Assembly: GCA_963784415.1 (NCBI GenBank) | Contig: CAWARK010000014.1 | Coordinates: forward strand, 930,001-994,000 | Direction: 5' to 3' | Source: UBA7672 sp963784415 | GTDB lineage: Bacteria; Pseudomonadota; Alphaproteobacteria; Caulobacterales; Hyphomonadaceae | Length of the DNA: 64,000 bases | Shown here: one piece after another, positions 17,780 to 25,866 of the stretch | Layout of the letters: every line of letters begins with the position of its first letter | Position numbering within the stretch: position 1 is the stretch's first letter | Position numbers and translations under genes: made by a program | The notes under the pieces: model-generated | What the model saw: the letters and a program-made list of their open reading frames with translations, nothing else | Told to the model about the DNA's origin: nothing | Database searches by the model: none

Positions 17780-18568
17780 ATGAGCACCCCAACCCCCGGT
17801 GGACAGCCCGAGCTGACCGGCCAGGTCATGTTCTACAAGCGTCCGGAGCCGCTGTCCCTCGAAAGGCACCGCAATCTTGGTGTCAAACAGATCGCCGCCC
17901 CGTTCTCGTTTCTGAGGACTGCCCACGCCGTTCCGATCACTGTCAGCGAGTTCGGCGTTGCCGCGACCTGCTTCCCGATCATCTTCGTGGGCGCCGAAAA
18001 GACCCCGGTGGCGGTCATGGGCGTTCGCCAGAACGAAAACGAATACCTCGACGCCAACGGCCAGCCCGACCCGGACGCCTACCTGCCGGCCTTCGTGCGC
18101 CGCTATCCGTTCGTGTTCGCTGCCGATCCGGGCAGCGATCGCCTGCTGCTTTGCGTCGATACGGCCGCTGAAATGGTCTCCGCCACGCCGGACGTGAAGT
18201 TCTTCGACGGCGAAGAAGCCTCGAAATTCACCCAGGACGCGATCGAGTTCTGCAAGGAATTCGAACGCCAGCGCCGCGCCACCACCGAATTCGTGGAGAT
18301 GATGGACGCCGCCTCGCTGTTTGAGCAGAAGTCGGTTTCGTTCACCCCGCGCGACGCACAGGGCAATGCCGGTCCGACCCAGAAAATCGCCGACTACTGG
18401 GCGATTTCCGAAGATGGCCTCAACGCCCTCCCGGAAAACAAGTTCAACGACATCCGCAACACGGGCGCCCTCGCGGCCATCTATGCCCACATGGTGTCGC
18501 TGATGAACTGGCAACGCGTGATCCAGCGCACGATGCGCCGTCTCTCGCAGCAACAGCCGGGCGCCTGA
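17780..18568 (+). CDS. SapC-family protein
   Basis: A 262-residue protein matching the SapC family (named from an S-layer region of Campylobacter). Visible family features are the N-terminal FYKRPEPLSLERHRNLGVK segment, the hydrophobic core AATCFPIIFVG and the PFVFAADPGSDRLLLCVD block. It has no signal peptide. In alphaproteobacteria SapC proteins often accompany TonB-dependent receptors or tryptophan halogenases, but neither is present here. The molecular role is not established. The ATG at 17780 is followed by a Pro-rich leader. Confidence 0.85.
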   Translation: MSTPTPGGQPELTGQVMFYKRPEPLSLERHRNLGVKQIAAPFSFLRTAHAVPITVSEFGVAATCFPIIFVGAEKTPVAVMGVRQNENEYLDANGQPDPDAYLPAFVRRYPFVFAADPGSDRLLLCVDTAAEMVSATPDVKFFDGEEASKFTQDAIEFCKEFERQRRATTEFVEMMDAASLFEQKSVSFTPRDAQGNAGPTQKIADYWAISEDGLNALPENKFNDIRNTGALAAIYAHMVSLMNWQRVIQRTMRRLSQQQPGA

Positions 18569-18723
18569 TAACCGCCTGTAAGGCGTGGTAAATAGACAGA
18601 TCCATCCCTCACGTTCCGGCGAGGGGGATGGATTTGTCGTTTCTGGCACCCCTAGTTGGGGTACTGAGCGGCCATCTACGGCATCGGGCTGTAATCGCGG
18701 CCCAGTTGTTGCGAAGTTCTGGG

Positions 18724-20862
18724 ATGCGCCTCCACATGACCCTTTTCGCAAGATGGATGACGGCTTTCGGCGTGATGTTCGCCGCCTTGCTGGCGCTGGC
18801 CACCCCAGCCTCAGCCCAAGTCTCCGCCAAGAGCGAGCATGCTGACGCAGCCCTGCTGCTGGAACGCTCCGCCGCCACTTCGGGCGATACGTTCCTCGGC
18901 GCACTGCACCTGAAGCTGGCCGATGGCTGGCACGTCTACTGGAAGAACGCCGGGGACAGCGGCCTGCCGCCGACCGCGGCGTGGGCCAATTCGCCCACGG
19001 TCACCGCCGGCGAATTCCGCTTCCCGACGCCGGAAGCGATCCCGCTCGCGACGTTGATGAACTATGGCTACGAGACCGAAGTCACGCTTCCTTTCGAGAT
19101 CAAGATCTCTGCGGATGTGAAACCGGGCGATCAACTCACCATTGGCGGCAAGTTCGAATACCTGATCTGCGCCGACATCTGCATTCCCGAAGGCGTCACG
19201 CTGTCCACGACGCTTCCGGTGACCGCAACACCGGGCACGGACGACATCGCCAGCGCGATGATCGCGGCGACCTTGCCCGCAATCCCCGTACCGCTCACCG
19301 GCAAGGCGATTGTTGAACGCTCGGGCGACCGGTTGAAGATCGGCGCCGTCGACGAGAGCCTCGCCAAGGCGCTGACGAATGCGAAGACCGTCCGCTTCTT
19401 CCCGCTCGGCCCCGATGTCGAGAACGCTGCGCCACAGGTTGTGCGCAGCGGCCCTGAGGGCGTCTCCATCGAAGTCCGCGCGTCGGCCTTCACCAAGCCC
19501 GGCGACGTGCCCGTCGATGGCGTCATTGGGATCGAGACGACGGATGGCGTACGGCGTGGCTGGGAAGTTCCCGCAACACCCGGCGCCATTCCAGCAGGCG
19601 TGAGCGCGTCGGCATTCTCAGGCGCTGCTGCCGTGCCTTCGGGTGTTGCGCTGTTGGGCCTCGGAGAAATCGCCATCGTTCTCGGCCTCGCCTTCATCGG
19701 CGGCATGGCGCTGAACCTGATGCCGTGCGTTCTTCCGGTCCTGACGATCAAGGCGGCGGGCCTGGTTCACACGGCGCATGACCCCAAGCAGTCGCGCGCC
19801 CACGGGCTCGCTTATCTGGCGGGCATCCTGGTCTGCTTTGCCGCCATCGCCGGTGTTCTGATTGCACTGCAGGCGGCAGGCGACACGTCGGCGGGCTTTG
19901 GTTTTCAGCTGCAGTATGCGTGGGTCACAACCATCCTTGTGCTGGTGATGTTTGCGGTCGGCCTCAACCTGCTCGGCGTGTTCGAGATCGGCGGATCGCT
20001 GATGGGCGTCGGCGGAAATCTTGCCGATCGCGGCGGTGTTTCCGGCGCTTTCTTCACGGGTCTACTTGCCGCCTTTGTGGGTGCGCCCTGCATAGGACCG
20101 TTCATGGCTACAGCCGCCGGCGCTGCGCTGACCCAGCCCGCGCCGATCGTTATGGCAATCTTCCTCATGATCGGCGTCGGCCTTGCCGCGCCCTTCGTTC
20201 TGCTCAGCTTCACGCCCGCCTTCGCGAAAGTGTTGCCCAAGCCCGGCAAGTGGATGGAGACATTCCGGCAGGTGCTGGCCTTCCCGATGTTCCTCACGAC
20301 GCTGTGGCTGCTCTGGGTTCTTGCGGGGCAGGCGGGTACGGACGGCGTGATTGCGGTGCTCGGCGGCGCCATCGCGCTGTCGTTCGGCATCTGGCTCGCG
20401 CGCAAGATCGGCCAGCGCACGCTGGGGCGGATCGTTGCAGCCATCGTCATCCTCGGCGCCTTCGTCGGCCCGGCGTTAACCACTGTTACGTTCAAGGCCG
20501 AAGCTGCGGCCGTTACGCCAGCGACATGGTCGCCCGAGCGCGTTGCGGCGCTGCGCGCCGAGAAGAAAGTTATCTTCGTGGATTTCACGGCACGCTGGTG
20601 CGTGACCTGTCAGGTCAACAAAGGCGCGATGAACGATGCGGCAGTGCAGAAAACTTTTGCCGATCTGGGCGTCGTCTTCCTCGAAGCAGACTGGACAAAC
20701 AAGGACAGTGTGATCTTTGAGGAGCTGAAACAGCATGGCGCGGGGGGCGTTCCGATGTATCTTGTCTACCCGGCTTCAGGCGGCGAACCGAAGAAGTTCG
20801 ACGGACTGCTGACAGTCGGCATGATCCAGCAGGCGGTGCGGGAAGCCGCTGGGTCCATCTGA
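18724..20862 (+). CDS. DsbD/ScsB-like thiol:disulfide interchange protein
   Basis: A 712-residue inner-membrane protein from the ATG at 18724. The order is: signal peptide (to PASAQ), periplasmic N-terminal domain (about 30-270) with the Cys pair in ICADICIPE, a multi-pass membrane domain (about 290-570) with the conserved cysteines in NLMPCVLPVL and GAPCIGPF, and a C-terminal thioredoxin domain with the active site WCVTC. Electrons would pass from cytoplasmic thioredoxin through the membrane cysteines to periplasmic substrates. The N-terminal domain length resembles ScsB-type rather than classical DsbD. An in-frame ATG at 18628 gives a poor N-terminus. A 58-residue exported peptide gene follows. 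Confidence 0.9.
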   Translation: MRLHMTLFARWMTAFGVMFAALLALATPASAQVSAKSEHADAALLLERSAATSGDTFLGALHLKLADGWHVYWKNAGDSGLPPTAAWANSPTVTAGEFRFPTPEAIPLATLMNYGYETEVTLPFEIKISADVKPGDQLTIGGKFEYLICADICIPEGVTLSTTLPVTATPGTDDIASAMIAATLPAIPVPLTGKAIVERSGDRLKIGAVDESLAKALTNAKTVRFFPLGPDVENAAPQVVRSGPEGVSIEVRASAFTKPGDVPVDGVIGIETTDGVRRGWEVPATPGAIPAGVSASAFSGAAAVPSGVALLGLGEIAIVLGLAFIGGMALNLMPCVLPVLTIKAAGLVHTAHDPKQSRAHGLAYLAGILVCFAAIAGVLIALQAAGDTSAGFGFQLQYAWVTTILVLVMFAVGLNLLGVFEIGGSLMGVGGNLADRGGVSGAFFTGLLAAFVGAPCIGPFMATAAGAALTQPAPIVMAIFLMIGVGLAAPFVLLSFTPAFAKVLPKPGKWMETFRQVLAFPMFLTTLWLLWVLAGQAGTDGVIAVLGGAIALSFGIWLARKIGQRTLGRIVAAIVILGAFVGPALTTVTFKAEAAAVTPATWSPERVAALRAEKKVIFVDFTARWCVTCQVNKGAMNDAAVQKTFADLGVVFLEADWTNKDSVIFEELKQHGAGGVPMYLVYPASGGEPKKFDGLLTVGMIQQAVREAAGSI

Positions 20863-20915
20863 GGGTTGGGATTTCGGCCAGACCAAGATTTCGGGCAGAC
20901 CTTGGGGTGACAACA

Positions 20916-21092
20916 ATGGCTCTACTCAAGCGCGACAGGATTCCCCTGGCGCTCGGCGCATTCGCGGCGGCGGCTCTGACGGTTGCGGCGGCCGTGGCTA
21001 CGGTGGCGAACGCTTCGCCGCAGGCCAATACAGGTTTGGCAGCGAAGGTCGTGCCGGCCTCTGAGGGAAGCGTCGCCTCCAGCGCGCGCTAG
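20916..21092 (+). CDS. Small single-span or exported peptide
   Basis: A 58-residue reading frame beginning MALLKRDRIPLALGAFAAAA at the ATG at 20916 (a GTG at 20907 is also possible). It has a basic N-terminus, one Ala/Val-rich hydrophobic helix and a short polar tail. It is 53 bp after the DsbD-like gene and could be co-transcribed. I do not recognise it; the composition fits a real signal-peptide-like segment but chance is possible. Confidence 0.45.
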   Translation: MALLKRDRIPLALGAFAAAALTVAAAVATVANASPQANTGLAAKVVPASEGSVASSAR

Positions 21093-21104
21093 TCTGGCTG
21101 CAGA

Positions 21105-21584
21105 TCAGAAATTCCGCGTCGCCGGACACTGGGCGGCGGACGTCTTGGCCGCGCCCGCCTGCTTCGGCGGCAGACCTCCGACAGCCGGCGCGATATCGAC
21201 AGCGTCCTTCAGCATGTGTGTCAGTCGCGCATAGGCCTGCGCCTGATCCGCGCCCGTCCTGGCGACAGCCGCCGCCGTAAGCTGTTTGTCCGTCTCTTCC
21301 GACATGCCGCGAAAGATGCAGCGAAGATCGGTCGGCCCGCCACGCTGGTCGATCTCGACAGACAGACGGCTCGCGGCGAGCCCGAAGCGTTGCAGATCAG
21401 CGGACAGGGCAGGCGCGACAGGTAGGGGCTTTTCCACCGGCCGGGCTTTCGCGACGCTCGCCGCGGCATTCACCTGAGACAGCAACCGCGCCGCCTCGGT
21501 GCGCACCTGATCCGCCAGCGTATCGGCGGAAGCGGGCAAGGCGGTCAGCAGGGCCAAGGCGAGGGAAACCACAAATCGCTTCAT
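21105..21584 (-). CDS. Exported hypothetical protein
   Basis: A 159-residue protein with a signal peptide (MKRFVVSLALALLTALPASA) and a helical, Ala-rich mature part with cysteines in DLRCIFRG and near the C-terminus (AQCPATRNF). The family is not recognised. It converges with the small peptide gene (12 bp between stops) and is divergent from hisS, sharing the region 21585-21693 for promoters. Confidence 0.65.
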   Translation of the reverse strand: MKRFVVSLALALLTALPASADTLADQVRTEAARLLSQVNAAASVAKARPVEKPLPVAPALSADLQRFGLAASRLSVEIDQRGGPTDLRCIFRGMSEETDKQLTAAAVARTGADQAQAYARLTHMLKDAVDIAPAVGGLPPKQAGAAKTSAAQCPATRNF

Positions 21585-21693
21585 CCGGGCAGAGTGGCAC
21601 GGCCCCCGTTAAGGCTTCCCCAAACACCACGCCTGATGGTCCAGTCGTGTTGCGGCACTGCGCCCTATGGGCTATCCCGCAGACCCATGCCGG

Positions 21694-23178
21694 ATGACCA
21701 TCATGTCCAAGGACGAGCAACAGCCGGGAGACCGGCGCCCGGAAGCGCGCAAGCCGCGCGGATTTCCTGACAGGACGGCGGCAGTCATCGCCACCGAACG
21801 CAGGCTCGTGGACTCGATCAGCGCCGTTTACCAACGCTGGGGTTTTGACGCGCTCGACACCGGCCCGTTCGAATATGTCGACGCCCTCGGCAAGTTCCTG
21901 CCCGACACCGACCGTCCCAACAGCGGCGTCTTTGCGCTGCAGGACGATGACGAGCAATGGATTGCCTTGCGCTACGATCACACCGCCCCGCTGGCGCGGT
22001 ACGTAGCCGAAAACTGGGAACGCATTCCCAAGCCGTTCCGCCGCTATTCCGCCGGCCCGGTCTGGCGCAATGAAAAGCCTGGCCCGTTCCGCTTCCGCGA
22101 ATTCATCCAGTGCGACGCTGACTCTGTCGGCGTTGCCGGTCCTGCCGCCGACGCAGAGATGATCGCCATCGCCGCCGAGGCCATGCAGGCCGCTGGCGCT
22201 GCGCGCGGCGAATACCTGATCCGCGTCAACAGCCGCCAGATCCTCGACGGGATCATGGAGACGGCCGGCGTCATTGACCCCGCCCAGCGCGGCACGGTCC
22301 TCCGCGCGCTCGACAAGTTCGACAAATTCGGCGTCGAGGGCGTCACGCTCCTTCTCGGCAAAGGCCGCAAGGATGAATCCGGCGACATCACGCAGGGCGC
22401 CGGACTCGCCGCCAACCAGATCGACGTCCTGATCGAATTCATCACCTCGCGTTCCGTTACGCGCGCCGAGACCGTGCGCAAGCTCGCGAACTCCACGGGC
22501 ATGACGCGCTCGGGCGCACAAGGCGTCGCCGAGCTGGGCGAGATCGACTCGATCCTCAACGCGCTCGGTATTGGCGACGATGCGGCCGCGTTTGACCCAT
22601 CTATCGTGCGCGGGCTCGAGTATTACACTGGCCCGGTGTTCGAAGCGGAGTTCCTGCGCGAATTCCGCGATCAGGACGGCAACCCGATGCGCTTCGGCTC
22701 CGTCGGCGGCGGTGGCCGCTATGACGGCCTCGTCGCCCGTTTCCGTGGCGAGCCTGCGCCCGCGACTGGCTTCTCTGTCGGCGTCAGCCGTCTTGCAGCC
22801 GCGATGGCGGCCAGCGGCGAAGAGAAAGTGCAGGGGCCGGTCCTCGTGCTGGTGATGGATAAGGACCAGATGGCGGACTACGCCACGCTGGCGTCAGACC
22901 TGCGCCGCGCCGGCATTCGCTCCGAGATGTATCTCGGTTCTTCCGGCATGAAGCCGCAGATGAAATACGCCGACCGGCGTAACTCGCCCGCTGTCGTCAT
23001 CGTCGGCGGCAATGAGCGCGAAAAGGGCGTCGTCACCATCAAGGATCTCAACGCCGGCGCTGCCGCCGCCAAGGGCCTCACCGACAACGAAGCCTGGCGC
23101 AATGAGCGCCCAGGTCAGTTCGAATGCCCGCGAGCTGAAATGGTCGCGCGCATCAAAGCCATTGTAGGCCAGCCGTGA
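21694..23178 (+). CDS. hisS: Histidyl-tRNA synthetase
   Basis: A class II aminoacyl-tRNA synthetase that charges tRNA-His. From the ATG at 21694 it has 494 residues; ATGs at 21667 and 21703 are alternatives. Motif 2 is RYSAGPVWRNEKPGPFRFRE, the histidine-binding signature is RGLEYYTGPVFEAEF, and motif 3 lies in the GSVGGGGRYDGL region. The anticodon-binding domain is at about 400-494. It is the alpha-type enzyme with the long insertion typical of this class. It overlaps the hisZ GTG by 4 bases, forming a hisS-hisZ-hisG operon that links tRNA charging and histidine synthesis. Confidence 0.95.
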   Translation: MTIMSKDEQQPGDRRPEARKPRGFPDRTAAVIATERRLVDSISAVYQRWGFDALDTGPFEYVDALGKFLPDTDRPNSGVFALQDDDEQWIALRYDHTAPLARYVAENWERIPKPFRRYSAGPVWRNEKPGPFRFREFIQCDADSVGVAGPAADAEMIAIAAEAMQAAGAARGEYLIRVNSRQILDGIMETAGVIDPAQRGTVLRALDKFDKFGVEGVTLLLGKGRKDESGDITQGAGLAANQIDVLIEFITSRSVTRAETVRKLANSTGMTRSGAQGVAELGEIDSILNALGIGDDAAAFDPSIVRGLEYYTGPVFEAEFLREFRDQDGNPMRFGSVGGGGRYDGLVARFRGEPAPATGFSVGVSRLAAAMAASGEEKVQGPVLVLVMDKDQMADYATLASDLRRAGIRSEMYLGSSGMKPQMKYADRRNSPAVVIVGGNEREKGVVTIKDLNAGAAAAKGLTDNEAWRNERPGQFECPRAEMVARIKAIVGQP

Positions 23179-24275
23179 TCCTGACGCCCGAAGCCGCCGC
23201 CGCGCTTGCCCGCATCGCGCGCGTCAGCGGCGTGAAGGCCGAACCGCAAACACTGTTGCCCGCTGAAGTGATCCTCGAACTCTCGGGCGAGGCCGTCCGC
23301 TCACGCCTCTGCACCTTCACCGACGCCAGCGGCGCCGAGCATTGTCTACGCCCGGACCTCACGACCCCCATCGCTCAGATGGTCGCCGTCGGCGAGCTGC
23401 CCGTCGCCCGCTATCACGGCGCCGGCCCGGTCTACCGCCTGCCGCCGCGCGGCTCGGACGATCCGGTCGAGCACCTGCAGATCGGCTTTGAATGGTTTGG
23501 CAACAGCGGCTCGCCGTCGGAAGACGCTGAAGCCATGGCTGTCGCACTGGAAGCCGCGCAAGCCGGCGGCGTCACCGGCGCAACCGTTCGTTTTGGCGAC
23601 GTCGCCATCTATCACGCGCTGCTTGGCGCCTTGCCGTTGTCGCCGCAATGGCGCGACCGCCTGCGTCGCGCCTTCTCGCGCCGCAAGGGTCCGCGCGAAC
23701 TGCTCGACGGCGCCAACCGCCAGACCGCGATGGCCGACGCCACACGCCGCTTCGGCGTCCTTGGCGCCGACGAAGCCACCCGCGCAGTCGAAGCCGAACT
23801 TGTCGCGACCGGCGCCGAGCCCGTGGCGCGCACGGCCGCGGATATCGCCCAGCGTCTCCGCGAGAAGGCCACGGACCCGGCTCCCGAAGTCGGCGTGTCG
23901 ATGGTGCTCGCCGGCTATCTCGACATCTCGATGCCCGCCACCGAAAGCGTCGCCGCTCTGGAAGACTTCGCCCGCGAGACAGGCGTTGACCTCGGTGAAG
24001 CGCTCGAAGGCTTCCGCGAGCGCATGACGTTGATCGCCAAACTGCGCCCACCGTTCTGGAGCGATGCCGTGTTCAGCGCCGAAGCAGGCCGCCGCTTCGA
24101 ATACTATGATGGTTTCGTTTTCGAGCTCGCTCAGCCAAACGAGGCCGACCGGCCAATCGTCTCCGGCGGCCGCTATGACGGCCTCATTACGCGCCTCAGC
24201 GCCGGCGCTGTGATCGCCTCGGGCATCGGCGCCGCTATTCGTGCGGACCGTCTCGGCCGGAGAGACGCGCGATGA
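23175..24275 (+). CDS. hisZ: ATP phosphoribosyltransferase regulatory subunit
   Basis: HisZ is a catalytically dead histidyl-tRNA synthetase paralogue that binds short-form HisG and is needed for its activity and histidine feedback. The 366-residue protein has the class II core (CLRPDLTTPIAQMV, GPVYRLPP, FEYYDGFVFEL, SGGRYDGLI) but lacks the anticodon-binding domain. The GTG start at 23175 overlaps the hisS stop, and its own TGA overlaps the hisG ATG, so translation is coupled throughout. Confidence 0.93.
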   Translation: MILTPEAAAALARIARVSGVKAEPQTLLPAEVILELSGEAVRSRLCTFTDASGAEHCLRPDLTTPIAQMVAVGELPVARYHGAGPVYRLPPRGSDDPVEHLQIGFEWFGNSGSPSEDAEAMAVALEAAQAGGVTGATVRFGDVAIYHALLGALPLSPQWRDRLRRAFSRRKGPRELLDGANRQTAMADATRRFGVLGADEATRAVEAELVATGAEPVARTAADIAQRLREKATDPAPEVGVSMVLAGYLDISMPATESVAALEDFARETGVDLGEALEGFRERMTLIAKLRPPFWSDAVFSAEAGRRFEYYDGFVFELAQPNEADRPIVSGGRYDGLITRLSAGAVIASGIGAAIRADRLGRRDAR

Positions 24276-25030
24276 CCACTCTGAAGCTCGCCGTTCCCTC
24301 AAAGGGCCGCCTCAAGGAACAGACCGAAGATTTTTTCCGCGTGGCCGGCGTGCCGATCGAGCCGCTCGGTGGCGCCCGCGGCTATCTCGCGCGCATCCCG
24401 GCGCTGCCGGACATCGAGGTGCGCCTGCTATCGGCCTCCGAGATTGCAGCCGGCGTCATCGCGGGCGACATACATGCCGGTGTCAGCGGCGAAGACCTGC
24501 TGCGCGAGCAGGCCGGCGATCTCGAGCGTGTTGCTCATCTTCTGGCGCCGCTTGGATTCGGCCGCGCCGACCTCGTCGTCGCTGCGCCCGTAAGCTGGCT
24601 CGACGTCGAGACGATGGCCGATGTCGATGACGTCGCCGCCCGCATGGAAGCGGCCACGGGCCGCAAGCTGCGCGTCGCTACGAAATACGTTCGCTCCACG
24701 CGGCGCTTCTTCACGGAGGAGGGCGTCGGACATTACCGCATCGTCGAGAGCGCGGGCGCCACAGAGGGCGCGCCGGCCGCAGGCGTCGCCGAGCTTGTAG
24801 TCGACATCACGACGACAGGCGCCACGCTGCAGGCCAACGGTCTGAAGATCCTGAATGACGGCGTCATCCTGCGCAGCCAGGCGCAGCTGGTGGGCTCACT
24901 CGGCGCTGCGTGGTCACCAGAAGCCCTGTCGGCGCTGAGGACATTGCTCGACAGCTTTGCCAGCGCGGCAGGGCAGGTGAACCAGACCTACGAGCCGTTT
25001 GTCCGGACACTGAACGACACGCGCCCGTGA
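24272..25030 (+). CDS. hisG: ATP phosphoribosyltransferase, catalytic subunit (short form)
   Basis: HisG joins ATP and PRPP in the first step of histidine synthesis. The 252-residue length and the lack of a C-terminal regulatory ACT-like domain make it the short form that works with HisZ. It begins MTTLKLAVPSKGRLKEQTED, the family opening. The PRPP-binding loop is in ELVVDITTTGATLQANGLK. The ATG overlaps the hisZ stop (ATGA). Confidence 0.95.
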   Translation: MTTLKLAVPSKGRLKEQTEDFFRVAGVPIEPLGGARGYLARIPALPDIEVRLLSASEIAAGVIAGDIHAGVSGEDLLREQAGDLERVAHLLAPLGFGRADLVVAAPVSWLDVETMADVDDVAARMEAATGRKLRVATKYVRSTRRFFTEEGVGHYRIVESAGATEGAPAAGVAELVVDITTTGATLQANGLKILNDGVILRSQAQLVGSLGAAWSPEALSALRTLLDSFASAAGQVNQTYEPFVRTLNDTRP

Positions 25031-25188
25031 ACGTTACGAGAGGGTGATTCCACCCGGTATCAGGACAACTGCGCATTTGTTGCGTCTGCGAAGACGAAAA
25101 CAGGTGTTTCCTTGCTGTGCTATTGAGTTTGCAGGTCTAAACGGGCCAATCCATGCCCGCAGAAGATAACGTAAACGCAAAGTCGTGC

Positions 25189-25315
25189 TTGACTCAAAGT
25201 GAGCTTCGCGTGATTGTCATATCGAACTGCTTCGGCGGTTTGGCGTTTCGGGGAGGAAACGCTCGTATCAGACCCTTCTAGTGGCGGCGCGTTTATCGCG
25301 CCGCCCTTTTTCTTT
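25189..25315 (+). ncRNA. Candidate small RNA gene with promoter and terminator
   Basis: A TTGACT box at 25189-25194 is followed 17 bp later by a weak -10 (GATTGT), then about 75 bp without a gene, ending in a strong terminator (stem GGCGGCGCG with CGCGCCGCC, 25283-25305, then CTTTTTCTTT). The predicted RNA of about 90 nt contains an unpaired GGGGAGGAAAC stretch. No known RNA family is recognised; a short leader or the his operon terminator are alternatives. Confidence 0.35.
25283..25315 (+). terminator. Strong rho-independent terminator
   Basis: A perfect 9-bp GC stem with a TTTAT loop, followed by a T-rich tract. It lies 250 bp after hisG, so it may end the his operon or a separate small RNA. 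Confidence 0.8.
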
Positions 25316-25577
25316 GTGGCGGCAGGTGTTCCCATCGCCCGGTCTTGAACCCAGCATCGCTTATCCAACCTGTCCGGTACATGAACGCACTCGCCTCGCC
25401 GGCGAGATTCGACCAAGGCGCCGAGCGATGCGGCGCCGTTGAATGCAAAACGCCAAAAAGAAGTCGGGGCGGCCCGTTTCCAGACCGCCCCTCATCCAGC
25501 ATTCGGAAGTTCTGGTTTGGTGGCTCGCCCGGGGTCAGGATGGACTGCCAATCGAACTTCTCGAAAAACAATAATAT

Positions 25578-25600
25578 CATATTGATAAACGATCAATATG
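25578..25600. repeat. Perfect 9-bp inverted repeat in an AT-rich tract
   Basis: CATATTGAT and ATCAATATG flank a 5-nt centre. The dyad is typical of a dimeric regulator site, but no gene start lies close by. Confidence 0.5.
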
Positions 25601-25806
25601 CAGAGCATGACTACATCATGGTATATTCAGGTATATGGATTTTGAGACAGCTTTTCGCCTGAACCCCGGTTTGCGAAAGGACGTGTCGCGCAGGCAGGCA
25701 TGCGCCGCATCAGATTCTACAAAACGTCGGTCAGGCCATCTTCCTCCCCAGCGGGCGGACTACGCGCTCACGCGCTCGTGAACGCGTTTCGGAGAGCCGG
25801 ACGCAG

Positions 25807-25836
25807 AAAGGGCGGCCCGTTGCCGAGCCGCCCTTT
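25807..25836 (-). terminator. Terminator of groES-groEL
   Basis: A perfect 10-bp stem (AAAGGGCGGC with GCCGCCCTTT, 10-nt loop) lies 31 bp beyond the groEL stop; on the minus strand the stem ends in TTT. Confidence 0.7.
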
Positions 25837-25866
25837 CCAGTTTGAGTCGACCAGAGGTCGGATGGA

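Larger units (their letters stand above)
25031..25866 (+). other. Intergenic island of about 835 bp, partly AT-rich
   Basis: No convincing protein gene is present. It holds a promoter-plus-terminator arrangement that could encode a small RNA (25189-25315), a stem at 25461-25488, an AT-rich part (about 25555-25660, including a perfect palindrome at 25578-25600) unlike the GC-rich surroundings, and the groEL terminator (25807-25836). Reading frames across it show no coding character. Confidence 0.55.

Noticed and set aside
25293..25580. A minus-strand frame ending FKTGRWEHL, faintly like a GNAT acetyltransferase tail
   Set aside because: Only a few residues resemble the family and the rest has no fold character.
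25345..25662. A 105-codon plus-strand frame in the AT-rich island
   Set aside because: Composition changes midway with base content and there is no ribosome site or recognisable domain.
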